A stretch of 64,000 bases of DNA from Lentinula raphanica (taxonomy: Eukaryota > Basidiomycota > Agaricomycetes > Agaricales > Omphalotaceae), in the NCBI GenBank assembly GCA_027919835.1, contig JANVFP010000014.1:868001-932000 (forward strand). Direction: 5' to 3'. A program made the position numbers and the translations under genes. This document shows, in pieces, positions 1-11,489 of this stretch. How positions within the stretch are numbered: the first letter of the stretch is position 1; each line of letters opens with the position of its first letter. The notes beneath the pieces are model-generated. The model made no database searches. It saw only the letters and a list, made by a program, of their open reading frames with translations, and was not told the origin of the DNA.

Positions 1-1110
1 TGTTTCTGTCTTAACCCGCTAAGATCCTTCGTCGTTCTGTCGAATAAGGTAAATCAACAGCAAAGACGACGGGAGCATACGAAACATACTCTACAGGTAC
101 GCCGATAACATCGATCGCATTGATCTTCGTCTCCTCTTCGTCTCCATGATTAGAGACAACAAATATCTGAAATATCAAACGATCAGTTTGCTTTTCGAAC
201 TGGATAACGAATGCACCCAGCATGTAAACTGTTCACGCTCTGGAATCTAACAAATCGAAGCGCAACAGGTTTTCCTTCTGTAACTGTTTCCTGATCAAGC
301 TCTAGAATCTGCGCAACGGCGGGTTCCTCCGCGTCTGCTACATCGTCGAAGCCTAGATTGGGTCGATTCACAGCAAGCTTGATCTTCTTCGGTGCGTGCG
401 CGATGTCGGTGGATTTGATGATGAGTGATTTGACCCTCACAGCCTGATTAAACTGAGAAGAAGGATCATAACAGTATGTTGAATATCGAACTGTTGCAGT
501 AACTTATTTCAGGAAGCAATCGGTGAAATAGTACGTACGGCGACATTGAGCAAAAGCTGTTCATCAGCATCGCTCTCTAGATACGAATTCGAAGTATTGA
601 CGCTTTTGAAGGATACTATGGATTTGAAGTTGTGTTCTGAGGATTCGTTCAGACAGTTCAACTGCTGCAAGTCGAGAAATTGAAGCAGGGAGACCTAGAA
701 GATAAGATGACGTTAGCCGAATCCGTTTCGGGGAAAGAGTTTTCGAAATTGATTACATCTCCTTGTTCTTTGGATGAGCTTGTTGCAATAGCACGCTCAG
801 CTAGTGATTTCATTATACCATCCATCGTTGAAGACTGAAAGGAGAGTGATGTTTTGAAGATTGTATATCGTAAAGTGGCAAGCTGGTGATCGAATTTGAG
901 CAGCACGCCACTCACGAAAAAGCCCGCCCTAAAGTTTCCCAGGATCTTTACTTTAGCGCCGAGGACTGGCGCTAATTGCGAAGTACTGATGAATCATGAT
1001 TGCTACTTGATCCCGATTCAATATCATCCTCGACGCATTGAACGTGAAGAAGCTCAGCTCAACGGAGTCAGACGTGCTCGAAGGAGATGCACAATCGCCG
1101 ACCCAATTTA
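1..1110 (-). CDS. PITH-domain (TXNL1/Txl1-like) protein, cut by the window edge
   Basis: The PITH domain of TXNL1-type proteins binds the 26S proteasome, where the attached thioredoxin domain acts as a redox partner. The domain can be read across several minus-strand exons: about 540-704 (motifs LNCLNESSEH and YLESDADEQLLLN), about 225-447 (LAVNRPNLGFDD, EGKPVALRFVRFQSVNSL), about 98-165 (IFVVSNHGDEEE) and 36-1 (TTKDLSGL), where the gene leaves the window before its stop. Upstream, 720-1110 holds pieces resembling the end of a thioredoxin fold (an FFTFN-like strand, HQYFAISASP, FDHQLATLR), but I find neither a clean CxxC active site nor an uninterrupted frame joining them. The N-terminal half may therefore be mis-spliced in my reading, divergent or damaged, and the start codon is not fixed. 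Family assignment of the PITH part is firm; the rest is inference. Confidence 0.75.
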
Positions 1111-1533
1111 GGCTTTCACGACTTTTCACGACTTTGACCAAGATGTGAAGTAGAACTTCCTGACGACGAGACTGAATTACCTTACAATAAAAATGGGGCC
1201 CAGGGCTCATGAGGGACCTCTGTCTTATCCCAACGATGCACATATGATCAAAAAAAATCTATGGGAAGAGTTATTGATAATTGACTATGTACCTTGTCAA
1301 CAGCGGGAAGGGGTTTTCGGGACCGGATGCACCTCTACTGCATGGCACATAACCTACAATCATAATGGTGTTTTGTAGCAGTCAGGAACATGAATAAACT
1401 GTGAATCGTTATCACAAGATTATTCCAACCTTCGAGCATAAGTTGCAATGTTTCGTGAAGGGCCACATCGACGATGTCGATGATTCAGATACCATAGCGA
1501 TCTGCGAGTTATGTAGAATGAGCAAAATGATGC

Positions 1534-2136
1534 CTAAAGGCACGGAGGGGAAGGGCCAAGGCCTGGAGGCTGGGAATTACCGGAGTATCTCGGAAGTATG
1601 AGATGGCTACGAAATGCAACTACAAGGCTGCAGCGGAGTACCGTTGAAGCTTCGAAATTTGTTCGCGTATGTGAAATACATTGTCCAGTGGATCTCTTCA
1701 TAAGTAACAGCTCCTCTTCTGAATTATCTACAACAAACCCCGGAGAACTCTCGCAAATATTTAACCATCGCTTGCGAGAATAGAGCGTAGTCGAATACCA
1801 TGGAACATTCTGCTGCAGCTCCAGATGCATGATCATCGGACAGGATAGAATGTCGGAGTGAGAGAGATAAGAGAATACGGTGATGAACTGTCTCCAGGAG
1901 ACGATGAACTTTCCTACCGCAATTACACTAAAACAATCGGCATGAGTTACTTGATTCAGTTTCGACAAAAAGGCTTGTAGCTGTGAGCACAGAAAAAATG
2001 GAACACAATCATCAGAAAGTCCTTCCGGAAGAGAGGGGACCGTCGTCGCAGCTCGCAACAGTCGCATTGATGGTATGAAGAGTGCAGCCACCGGAACGTT
2101 GACGGAAGAGCGGCTTGACAACGTGGCAATAATCAT
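1534..2136 (-). CDS. unassigned reading frame, possible exon of a hypothetical gene
   Basis: A 200-codon minus-strand frame opens with ATG in a fair context. I do not recognise the protein. It shows no signal peptide, repeat or metal-binding motif, and it has a few hydrophobic patches. Another open stretch lies just upstream on the same strand (2185-2385, no ATG context), so these could be two exons of one gene reading from about 2,520 down to 1,534. Codon usage is not obviously different from the neighbours. Because nothing in the sequence ties it to a family, it could also be a chance open frame between the PITH gene and the gene starting at 3,110. Confidence 0.25.
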   Translation of the reverse strand: MIIATLSSRSSVNVPVAALFIPSMRLLRAATTVPSLPEGLSDDCVPFFLCSQLQAFLSKLNQVTHADCFSVIAVGKFIVSWRQFITVFSYLSHSDILSCPMIMHLELQQNVPWYSTTLYSRKRWLNICESSPGFVVDNSEEELLLMKRSTGQCISHTRTNFEASTVLRCSLVVAFRSHLILPRYSGNSQPPGLGPSPPCL

Positions 2137-2850
2137 TTCACGTGGAAAAATTGATAGCCGATAACCTTGAATTAGGGTTGAAACCTACTTTTTGCTCAAC
2201 CTCACCTTCCACATGCACAGCTGTCTTGTCAAGTACTCTAACGACTTTCTTTCTTTACTCCAATACTCCACTTTCACGACGTCACCTCTTATAGATGCTT
2301 GACCAGTTGAGAAAGCGACGCTAGGTGAATACGCTGCAGCCTTACAATCAGATAAACACAGTCTCAAGGAAATCAATTCACCCACTAGGCACTAAATTCT
2401 TGAGAACCTCTCCGATACCCGATGGTCGCAATCCCAGAATCTTCACTTGGAGTAGCAAAGCTGGATGTCTACAACTCTTGCTGAAAAGTACAAGGGTTCA
2501 GATGGTCGCGAACATCGTCTGAACTTGAATCTCGTTCTTTCTGGAATGGCGCTGGGAAAATCTTCATCGTTGGATTGTGTGGTGCCTTACGATGGCATAA
2601 CTACCTCGTACACGCGACAACTTGATCTCCTCAAAGACTTCTTTCCGGTGCGCGTCTCCCGGATATGGTCTGTTCATTTTGGTTGCCGCAGGGTGGTCCT
2701 TCCGTGCTACCTTTTACCCTCATTCCGCCGGAATTATCCCCGAATGAATTTAGCATTTTGTTTATAAGGTCACACATAGCGGTACTTGAGTCGAGACGCC
2801 TTTTCTCTTCGCTCTTCCGCGTCTTGGTTGTCTCTCCAACTATCGGCCCC

Positions 2851-2995
2851 TATAAAGGGACTTCCTTTCTTGCTGGACTTTCTTTCTTTCAGTCCATCAA
2901 GCCATCGTCTTACATTCACTTATATCACTGGTTCTACCGAACCCTTGCCTAGTCATTACTCTCCTTCGCCCATCTTTTTTTAATATTATTCTCTC
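2851..2995 (+). promoter_or_regulatory. TATA box and pyrimidine-rich leader before the gene at 3110
   Basis: TATAAAG at 2851 is followed by long CT-rich tracts up to about 2,995, the usual layout of a basidiomycete core promoter and 5' leader. The ATG at 3,110 is the first plausible start downstream. Confidence 0.45.
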
Positions 2996-3109
2996 ATATC
3001 TTGCTTAATCAGTAAACCCCGTACGTCATCCTTCTTATTCAGAAGTTTGCGCCTTATTTCAAGGATCTAGTCCTCTTAGAACATATTTATCCGAGCGCTT
3101 TGACTGCTA

Positions 3110-4217
3110 ATGGTTCTCCGTCTACCATCGCAGCTCGAGTCGTTTGTTCCTGCTCCTGCTTCTCAGGCACCTAACGCTGCTGATGCTGTCTATACCCCAT
3201 GGAGAGGACAATTCCTTGTCAGTGGCACTCGGGCATCTGACATAGGCAGCAATGTCAACATTAGAGTTACTGGCGTGGAGACTGATGGTGATACGTGAGT
3301 CTACCTTGTTCAATTCTGGTTTGGACGAGAGCCTGACTGATACTGATTTAGTTCCCACAGACAGAGTCATCTTTGGCCTAGTCGGTTTGTATTCTCGGTA
3401 ACAAGTCCCCATGCACTTCCCATCCTCGCCCAACTGCAAATCTATCTGAGGCGTCGCTCTCCCCCAATTCCACTGACAACGTTTGTGCCGGATCGTATTA
3501 GAGATTCGGACCAAAACGCTGTCAATCAAAGTCAATTTCGCTCTTTGTCAAGACTTCTCTGGGATGGTCAACTTGTAAGCGTCCTGATGCCTTGATTTTG
3601 ACATGACTTCTTGGGTTCTGAATATGTTTTTTGATTTGTAGGTTGCTATCGTGTCTATCGCCCTTTCTAGGTCATCTACATCTGCCGGGGGACCAAATAG
3701 GCATGGAATACTGCTCTTCCCTTCACCAAACTCCAGCGCCGTCCTCTATGGCGCGGTCTTCCTTACTCCATCAGATACATTTCCGGACTTTGTATACAGT
3801 CAGGGAGCAATACAAGCTACTCCCCCGGGCTTCGCTTCTTCATATGGTGGCTCCTTGCCTAGAGGTCGAAGCTCCGTACCCGCATTCATTGGCGTTCATC
3901 CCCACGGATATGAACCACACATAAATCCTGGCATGCCGTATCCTTCGAGTTCTCAAATGCAATCGCACAACAGTCAACGGCACTCTTCGCATTCTGTCAG
4001 TCCTTCTGCTGCCGATCGTCACTCGTCCTACCGTTATGCGTCTCCGAATCCTTCTCAGAACCGGTCAATCTACGGTCAATCTGTCGCTTATGACGATAAC
4101 ACAAACGCGGCATATGCGGCGCGGTACCAGTCTGAGTCTGATTCGCCTACTGATCCAACAGTTTATCAGTACCCCGCTCGTGGATCGTCGACCAGTCATC
4201 CTGGATACAGGCAATGA
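3110..4217 (+). CDS. Ser/Pro/Tyr-rich conserved hypothetical protein
   Basis: I read three exons: 3110-3294, 3361-3574 (or from 3352, also in frame) and 3642-4217. All have GT..AG borders and give 324 aa ending at TGA. The first 150 or so residues look folded: a strand-rich segment around RFVFSVTSPHALPILAQLQ, then an LLWDGQLVAIV stretch and an ILLFPSP..SSAVLYGAVFLTPSDTF stretch. The last 150 residues are low complexity, rich in Ser, Pro, Tyr, His and Gln and probably disordered. The folded part has a faint beta-barrel/SPOC feel, but I would not name it. No signal peptide or membrane segment is visible. It may be nuclear given its composition, but that is a guess. Confidence 0.7.
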
Positions 4218-4844
4218 TAGACATTGTTATGAGACCAAATTCGGTGTAGTTGCGCGGTCCATATCATGCTTCAATCTTCTCATGACATCGATGTTGCGCC
4301 TGCTTGAATGCTTACAAGTCTTTCGACTACATTTTGTGCTTTACGTTCTCGAATTTTCACAGCTTGAATTCTTTGACGCAATGCCTCTCTTTATTTCGCA
4401 CACATGCTTCGGTTTCCCGCTTCGCACCAGGCTTAAATGTATCTTTAGCAAATGCTCTCATCTCTCAGCTCTCTTCACCGTCGACAGAATCTGCGTATAC
4501 CCTTCCGATTCTGATCCGGACCTATACCCCCCCCAACTGTATATGATTTGAATCTTGTATCATTATATCACCATTTCGATCTTCATTTCCTATCTATTCA
4601 ACGTTAATGTACATACCATTATGCATACCCTTTAGATACCCTGAGGTTTCTCTCCTATTCAATCAAATGTTTTCGCACCAGTCCAACACAGTTCATGGTC
4701 ATCACTTGTCCAATTATTACTAGTCATTATGATAAGACAATTGTCCAAGACCAAGCCCTTCAGTAGCAAGGGTTTGGGAAAATAGATCTTTGTAACTTGG
4801 AAGAGAGGAACAAGTAGACATCCTTCTATCCCGAGTTCACAAAA
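4218..4844. other. convergent intergenic stretch
   Basis: Between the stop codons of the gene at 3110 (+) and the cytochrome b561 gene (-). T-rich and AT-rich 3'-UTR-like sequence; no further gene seen. Confidence 0.5.
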
Positions 4845-5755
4845 CTATGCCGCAGACTGAACATCACCGGACTGGTTATTGAGTCCTTTTTCGTCCGACT
4901 TGGTACGTGTTGGACCATTCCTAGCGCGTGATTCCTGAGAGAATTGCTTCGGTACCAACGCCAGTCCAACGAGGTAAAACACCCAGAAGATCTGAGTATC
5001 ATTTCAGTCGGATGTGCAAACGAACCCCCGTGACAGGGTGGATTGTACACGTACCACGATCAGAGCAATCCACGCCCTCTTCGCTGCCATGGGTACAACA
5101 TGCAAACCCCCTGTAGCAAACGCCCATTCGATATACAATCCATAGTGGACCTTTGATTCCAATCAAGGGTGACAATCAGAAAAGGAGAAGGATGGAAGGG
5201 AAAGAACAAATTCATCAGGAAGGAATGGGGTAGAACAAAGCAACTCCCTCACCTGCTCAGCAGCCAAGATCAAAATGACCAACCCCAAAAAGACGTGGAA
5301 ATAATTCTGCGGTGGTCTAGTCCCAGGACCGAACGGACTGCGTAGCTTGATGAAATGTGTGAAGAGGCCCAAAAATAGCTGGACGACGTAGAGGATCAAG
5401 AGAACCAAGCCCATTTTCTGATGTGGATCGAGAAAGTGCCCGAGTCCCAGAACGTTGGACGTCTTCCAACCATAGTACCAAGCCGCGAAGATCACAGGGC
5501 CGGAGAGGAATAACTGGACGACAAAGTGCACGGGGAACCATCTATAGAAAGAAGGGGAAAAGATGTATTGTTAGCGCCAAGTTCAACATTCTTCACGCGG
5601 GAAACAGGAAAAACCGTGTACATTGGAGTGAATGTTCTAGCGTATCGGGCGATGAGGACACCAACAGGAAGAAGGATCAAGAAACCGGTTGTGGCTAGAA
5701 TGGCATGATTTTTTGCCATGATCTCTAGCGGTTGCAGTGGGAATGAAGTCGCCAT
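4845..5755 (-). CDS. cytochrome b561-domain membrane protein
   Basis: Four exons join in frame (5755-5622, 5541-5253, 5150-5055, 4991-4845) to give 221 aa. The protein has the six-helix cytochrome b561 / ferric reductase layout without an attached DOMON domain. The family binds two b-type haems and moves electrons across a membrane, often from ascorbate. Candidate haem-ligand histidines sit in the expected places: NHAILATTGFLILLPVG in helix 1, WFPVHFVVQLF in helix 2, GLGHFLDPHQKMGL before helix 3 and NYFHVFLGLVILI in helix 4. The last helix is IFWVFYLVGLALVPKQF, followed by a short charged tail. The start at 5755 is chosen for its ATG in a CACAATGGCG context just downstream of a pyrimidine-rich leader. 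An upstream frame that starts like a signal peptide is out of register. The exact physiological electron donor cannot be read from sequence. Confidence 0.88.
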
Positions 5756-6531
5756 TGTGGGCTTTGTTGGGCGAATGGGTTACTGGAGGGTTATTCTGAG
5801 CTTCGAGAGGTGACGATGTTAAGAGTGAAAGAAGTGAAAGAAAAAGGCAAGGGAATGGGGCGGGACTCCTTGCCAAAAACCCCCTCCTTCATATACTCTT
5901 CCTGAACGTGGTGCGAATCAATACATACAAGTAGGTAAGATCTGGGAACAGAAGAAAGGTGTGTGTTTGTATTACCGGTTGTCCGTTCAAGGCCTATTTC
6001 TATACTGACCTTGGGAGAGGAATCCCTCTAAAGGGAAGATGTTGTTGCACGATTGCTGCGCTTCCAATCCGCGTGGATGGATTGGTTGATTCTTTGCGTC
6101 ATGAAAAACGGCAACTGAACGTCGATTTCGATAGCCTGAACAGCCTTTCGTGTTCATTGCTTGATCGCGAGAAACCGAGATGTCCTGGAGGTTCCCATAT
6201 TGGAGTAGTTGTTCTCATGGATGAGGGAAAACATGTCTAGAATCGTCCCGCGAGTTCGAAATTGTGATTGACGTTTTACTAACATCCACGTATATCGTGA
6301 CCGCGTCTGATATCTAACATATCGAACAACTTATTTGAGAGCAGAAGTTTGACAGTGAGATCGAAGAATAACCTCCGTTGGGTTCACGAGAGAGAAAACA
6401 GGGATAATCATACAGTACTGCTTCATTTGAGGGATTACATACTAACAATGGATGAAATACAAACGAGACGAGCGCTCCATGAAGGGCGTGTCCATTAAAA
6501 CATTAAGGTCATACGAATCGTGAATGGAAAA
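5756..6531. other. intergenic / shared 5' and 3' flanks
   Basis: Promoter side of the cytochrome b561 gene (CT-rich tract 5800-5870 when read on the minus strand) and 3' flank of the coiled-coil gene. A 93-codon plus-strand frame at 5959-6240 has no family resemblance and I do not call it. Confidence 0.45.
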
Positions 6532-7104
6532 TTATGCTGAAGCACTGTCTCCAGACCCAGAACGTACATTGTGTATATCGGCGAGCTTAGATTCGCGTAT
6601 GGCCTGTGCAAAGGCGAGTCAGTGCATCTTATAGCCGGAAAAATTAGGAGTACCAACATTATGCTGACGCTGAGCTTCCAACACACCATCTATAGACGCC
6701 TTCCTTTGTTCCACCTCCGTATGAAGGCGAGCAGACTCCTGTTTCTTCGCTGCCAAATCTTTCTCGGCACTCCCAACCGCAGCGACAGCGAGGTCGTGCT
6801 TATGGGTCACTTTGTTGACGGTCTGATTGGCCTTGTACTCCTGTTTATGCTTCTTCTCTAGAGTATGTTCGGATTTGTCGAATGTCTGTCAGTAATGAAA
6901 AAAGGATGATGAGCAATCGTAAGATAGGATGAAAACCGAACAACGCACCTTATCTGCTTTGTTCGATGCCTTCTCGAGTTTGTTCAAGTCTTTTAGACTG
7001 TGCTTAACATGGGTATCCTCCTCCTTTCCTTCCTGAATGATTTTCTTTTCCAGTTTCTTCAAGGTGGAGTCGTCAGCGTTGGGAGGGATAGTGAGGTTGG
7101 ACAT
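6532..7104 (-). CDS. small coiled-coil protein of a basidiomycete-specific type
   Basis: Three exons (7104-6949, 6885-6658, 6603-6532) give a 151-aa protein. All junctions are phase 0 with GT..AG introns of 54-63 nt. The protein is almost entirely charged, Lys/Glu-rich helix: LKKLEKKIIQEGKEED near residue 16, then KANQTVNKVTHKHDLAVA and EKDLAAKKQESARLHTEVEQ. The last exon restores the typical ending IRESKLADIH. Small Lys-rich coiled-coil proteins of this pattern are common in basidiomycetes and have no established function; some are annotated as DNA-binding, which the sequence neither supports nor excludes. No signal peptide or membrane segment. The ATG at 7104 has a good context and is preceded by a TATA-like stretch (ataagg/ttataa) about 70 bp upstream. 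Confidence 0.8.
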
Positions 7105-8300
7105 GGTGCTAGAGCTGGATGATGGTTGAGATCGATAAAGTGAGGAATTGAAATTTTGAAATGTTCGAGCTTATAAGGATGCAAGGACAAAGGGGAGAAA
7201 ATGATGACGATAGGAGCCACTTTGGATGACGTCAAAAATAATTTGTTTGAGGATTGACAGGGGTCCTGGAGGAGCTCGTTTGGCAGGTGCAGGAGCCAGC
7301 GTGGCTATCTCGTCCGTCGGTCTCCTTCTCCACGATGCGTAGTCGACCCAGAGGAAAGAGGCTTTGGATGGTCATGGCGAGCAGGGATGAAGGAGCCTTT
7401 CTATCGTGCTTCCAAGCGGAGTTGTCGATTTGAAATTCTTGCGGGAATGCACAGTAACTAGCGGTCGGAGCATGTAGGAGCTGAGAGGGAGCAGGGATAA
7501 CGCCACCATCCATAGGACAATGATAACTTGGGAGAGTGCGGAGCTCGTTCCAAATACAGTTGATGATCACAGTGGTTGATCCTGGGCTGACCGGCGATTG
7601 AGGGAGCTGTACAATTGGGGGGAATGTCACAGAAATATCGTCGCGATAAGCTTCAACATTATCTCTGGTGAGTCAAAGCTCAAGGAATCTAGCCTGATTC
7701 TTAGTCTTTAGTAGTGTTGAGTGCTAGACACAACGGGATCCTTCCGCGTCCTTGTGTTCTTGAAACTTGCTAAGATTCTTGACTCTGCATAGAGAGAAGG
7801 AATACTTGCGCTCATCGCTGAGGTTGACGGTCAGAGAGGTATTAGGATTCGAGGAAGGCCGTAGAACAAAACTGTCGTGGGCCGGTGGCTGTCGACGTTG
7901 GCACAGGTTGGCACTGTTGAAAGAAGCGCTGGGCGCACGGACCAGGACGTTGATTGAGTGTCTAATTGGGCTCGATAGCGATGTTGGTGGGGTAAATTAA
8001 AATAAATAATTATTTCCTAAAAAGGAAGGAGGAGAAAGAAAGAAAGAGAAAAGCGAGAGCTATACTCAATTTTCCACTAAGGTTGCTACATCTACAGCTC
8101 ACTACTACTGCAAGGTGTGATACAAACTGGTAGTTGACTGCTGAACCAAGTGTAGTGCCGTCGACATTACTCACAAAGAATTCATCTCGAAATTCCATAT
8201 TTGGAATGGTATTTCTCGGATACCGAGGTATCCGGTTAGCCGCTTTTTGCCGAGGTTGGATAGCGTTCCCAAAATGGAATAAATCAGAGTTTTTTTTCTA

Positions 8301-8325
8301 AGCGCCGCTGCGCGGCAGCTGCAGT
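8301..8325. repeat. GC-rich imperfect palindrome, copy 1
   Basis: AAGCGCCGCTGCGCGGCAG can fold on itself (GCCGC/GCGGC arms). A near-identical motif recurs at 8650-8672 with a different loop, and a partial one at 43209. Confidence 0.55.
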
Positions 8326-8649
8326 GAGGACCGCTCAGCTCGAGAACCATGAAAGTTAGTCCATTTTATATGCATGTTGTCTTACAGCAGATCATTCATT
8401 GTCTTTTTGAGAGGCTGATAATGTCTTGAGCTGTGTGAGACTGAGCACTGAGGACTCTCTCAACTTGGGGAGATGGAGACTGAACAAGAAAGATCTTGAG
8501 GGTGGTATGTATTTAACAAAGAGATGGGAGCTAGTATGGTGTAGTTGGATAGCAATTTCAGCAGCAGATGAGCTCATACAAGGTAGAGTAGATGCATAGT
8601 CAAGTATATTCTGCAACTGTGGTCAAGTGGCAAGTGCACGCAGCAGCTC

Positions 8650-8674
8650 GAAGCGCCGCAATGCGGCAGCTCGG
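8650..8674. repeat. GC-rich imperfect palindrome, copy 2
   Basis: AAGCGCCGCAATGCGGCAG has the same flanks and stem as the copy at 8301, in the same orientation, with AATGC instead of TGCGC at the centre. Confidence 0.55.
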
Positions 8675-9114
8675 AAAACACAGCACCGTGGGAAGGGCCT
8701 TCCATGTATGTGGTGATTACTTAATATTTCGCTATCCGCTATCGCTATTTCCCACCAGCATCAGTATCGAGCCTAATTGTTGACGAGAACAATGGCCCCT
8801 TCAAGTCATGTTCTTTCTCAAATACACTCGCTATATCTTATTCTTGATATTCTCAATGACATCGAAACCGAATATCATGCAGGACACCGTTGTCAAAGCT
8901 CTGAATAACACGAAAATCTACTCTGGTTCCGCGTTTGTGGCTTGGAAGGATCATGAGGACGGAATTTAAACGCGTCATCGGCTTCAAGGGTTCTCGGGAC
9001 TTCTGGCTTGGAAGACGGAAGACAGACGAATGTGGTCATATGTGTGTACTATGTGGTAGACTGGCAGGTGGCTGAAACTTTGTTCTATTCATCTGACCTT
9101 GAACTCGAACCACA

Positions 9115-9955
9115 ATGTCTTCCTCCGGTGATAATGTTGTCCCGCTCAAGACCCATCGTCTTCTTGCGTTGTTCATGGCGTTCGCGTTTGCTGTTATCTC
9201 TGGTAGTGTTGGTAAGAGCGTTGTTCTGGATCTTTTTGATTCATGGCGATCATTTGGGTCAGTGCTGATTCTGAATATGACCTCAGGTTTGAACGCTTTG
9301 GTCAAGTCGAATCAGCAGAAGAGTACCGTCATAAAGCTTTTGCCGGAAGGAACTACGTTGACTGTAGACGACGATGGTGAGATCGACCGCATATATCCTG
9401 TACAATATCCAAAAACCGACATATCCTCCCCATAGACGTCTTCCAATCTGGGATAGTTATCACCACTGTCTCAGCTTTGATCGCTCTGCTCACATCCATA
9501 TACATGCTCAACCTCCTCTTGAGCTATCACAAGACCCATGCTAGTCGTTTCACGCGTCTTTCGAACCGACTGTTGCCGTTCGAATGGGTGTCCCTCGCAT
9601 TCTGCGCTATATGGCTTTTCGCCACACAGATCCCTTTCACGCACTTCTTCGCTACTCGGAGTGCTCAGGTTTCTGCGTTCATCGGCAACGTTCAAGTGCC
9701 TCCTTCTCTTGTCCAGATCGTCGAAAATCAGCTGGGGTTCACGACTGTTTATAGGCATATTAGCTACCGTATGTTTTTATTTTCATTACTGGATTTGTTC
9801 CGCTGACAATCGTTCTCCGAACAGTGCGACTTTCAGCTATTCTACCTTGGTTCACGTTCCTATTCACTTCCATTGCCGCTGTTGTCAGTTTTTTGGCGTC
9901 TCGTCGACGTAACTCGTATGTTAGTAACGTCGAAACTGACTCGGAAAAGAATTGA
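9115..9955 (+). CDS. four-transmembrane hypothetical protein
   Basis: Exons 9115-9211, 9287-9376, 9436-9768 and 9825-9955 join in frame to 216 aa. Four hydrophobic helices are visible: LLALFMAFAFAVISGSVG near the N-terminus, IVITTVSALIALLTSIYML, WVSLAFCAIWLFATQIPF and a last one around ILPWFTFLFTSIAAVVSFLA. The order is cytosolic N-terminus, a polar loop with TTLTVDDD, paired helices, and a short hydrophilic tail ending NVETDSEKN. The four-helix layout resembles MARVEL or tetraspan-type proteins of basidiomycetes, but no signature residues identify it, so function is unknown. The start has a CACAATGTCT context. Confidence 0.8.
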
Positions 9956-10252
9956 ACACGTTCAACACATTCAAACTCAAGTCTTGTCTGCAAGTTATGC
10001 CACCTCCTCGTCATGATCATACCAATCTCATTGTAGGTTCATCCGATACGAACTGTAAATGACCGTTGCGCTGTACAGTATCATCATCTTCTGTAACAAT
10101 CCGTAATACAATGTATAATTTTATCAACTCTTTTGACCTCGATGATAAAATAGCTGCTGCTCTCACAAGGAACAGGGACAGGAACGATACTGGTCCAACG
10201 AAAAGAAACAGAACATCGATGTAGCTGTCCAAGCTGAGTCCCAAGCTCAACT

Positions 10253-10920
10253 TCATATCTCAGATACAATTTCGTCGTCTTGACGTCGCTGTCCCTGCGA
10301 CTCCGGTGAACCTGGTCGTAACGCTGGCATCTTCGCAGGCAGGTCTCTCACGAACGACGGTGGCCGGTGCCACATTTCAGCTGTCCTATACATGTAGTTT
10401 AGTTCTGTCGAAGGTTCAGGTGTAGGAGGAGAACGTTTCTGCCCCTGTGATGTTTTGGGCTGCAACGCACGACTGGCGAAGGTCTTGGGCGTGTTGGTCG
10501 CGTTCGCAGTGGATGTGGATTGTGAGCCGTGTACACTGTGACCGTTCAACATGACGGTATAGCATTCTCAGAAATTTCTCGAAATCGCAGGTTGAAAGAG
10601 ATAACACTGACTGTGCATGAGCAAAACTGGGATTACTCGTCCACCCACATGCTTGACATCTCCAAAAATATTCCGATGCTATTCCAATCTTAGCTATCAA
10701 GATGTTCTTCCGAGTTCGAGCTTCTATTTTCGAGACTGATCCTGCCAAAAGAGCATCAGATCGGTCTCGAAAGATAGACTGGTTTTTGACAGACGAGGAA
10801 AAATGAAGATTCGAGGGAGCGTGGAACAGTGATAATGATAGTTAGTCTGGTGCTATTCACCTGAAGCTCGACAGTCGCCACAATCTTTCGTGGGGATATC
10901 TTTGCAGATTTTGAATTCTG
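10253..10920 (-). CDS. hypothetical protein with a CxxC motif
   Basis: The 3' part is clear: an exon from about 10,536 to the stop at 10,253 encodes a Ser/Thr/Pro/Gln-rich tail ending DDEIVSEI. An upstream exon (about 10,777-10,613) encodes a basic helix and FWRCQACGW, a possible single CxxC zinc-binding half site. The exon before that (about 10,920-10,864) is inferred only from frame and splice signals. No ATG could be fixed, so the 5' end is uncertain. I do not recognise the family. The composition (basic N-terminal half, polar disordered tail) would suit a nuclear protein, but this is inference. Confidence 0.4.
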
Positions 10921-11489
10921 TCTTATTTTGGACTAAAGACAACGCGAGGAGGAAGAAGGGAGAACAGGTGAGCGAAAGCTTGACTTGACACAGTCGAACC
11001 ACTGGGAATGCTTACACATTGAGAGGCAAAATGCAACTCGTGCAAGGGTTTATCCGAACATGAGGAATGTTAAATGAGCCTGTGATAAAGAGGAAGGAAG
11101 GCTCGGCACCAAGTGTCAGCATGGCAAACTTCAATCACTTTGAACGAGTTATGACTATGCCAGTTGGGAATTTGGAATGGAACCTGGGCCTGAGATCTGC
11201 AATGAATGCTGTAGAGGTGGATATACCGATGCTGAGAAAGATGATCGAGTCGAGTTGTTACCAAAGAGACCATCGGAGATACTGTTGGTGGTTGGGAGAG
11301 AAAAGATTTGTCGGTCGGCTTGTTGCCTTGAACATACCGGTAAAACATACGAATCTTGCCCTATCTTGCCACTCATGCACTTGGGCTCATGTGCTGATCG
11401 AGGATCGACTTATCACTTCACTGTCTTCCTCGAAATTGACAGCGGAAAGTGATTGGCACGTTCAGGTTGACTCTTGTCTGATTCCCCTC

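Larger units (their letters stand above)
7105..9114. other. long stretch without a confident gene; possible decayed fragments
   Basis: No intact gene is convincing here. A minus-strand frame at 7232-7630 (132 codons) and short frames at 7767-8000 (+) and 8792-8915 (+) look like scraps. The last has an F-box-like LILDILNDIE stretch and is broken soon after. GC-rich imperfect palindromes sit at 8301 and 8652 (see repeat entries). The stretch may contain old transposon or F-box-gene debris. Confidence 0.4.

Noticed and set aside
3122..3535. Minus-strand 137-codon frame opposite the gene at 3110
   Set aside because: No domain; the plus strand has splice sites and a complete frame.
8290..8680. 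Helitron 3' hairpin interpretation of the GC-rich palindromes
   Set aside because: No CTRR end or 5'-TC start could be fixed next to them and no Rep/helicase remnant is near.
11067..11489. N-terminal extension of the stanniocalcin-like frame
   Set aside because: Open by chance; it would bury the signal peptide at residue 142. The start at 11490 is preferred.
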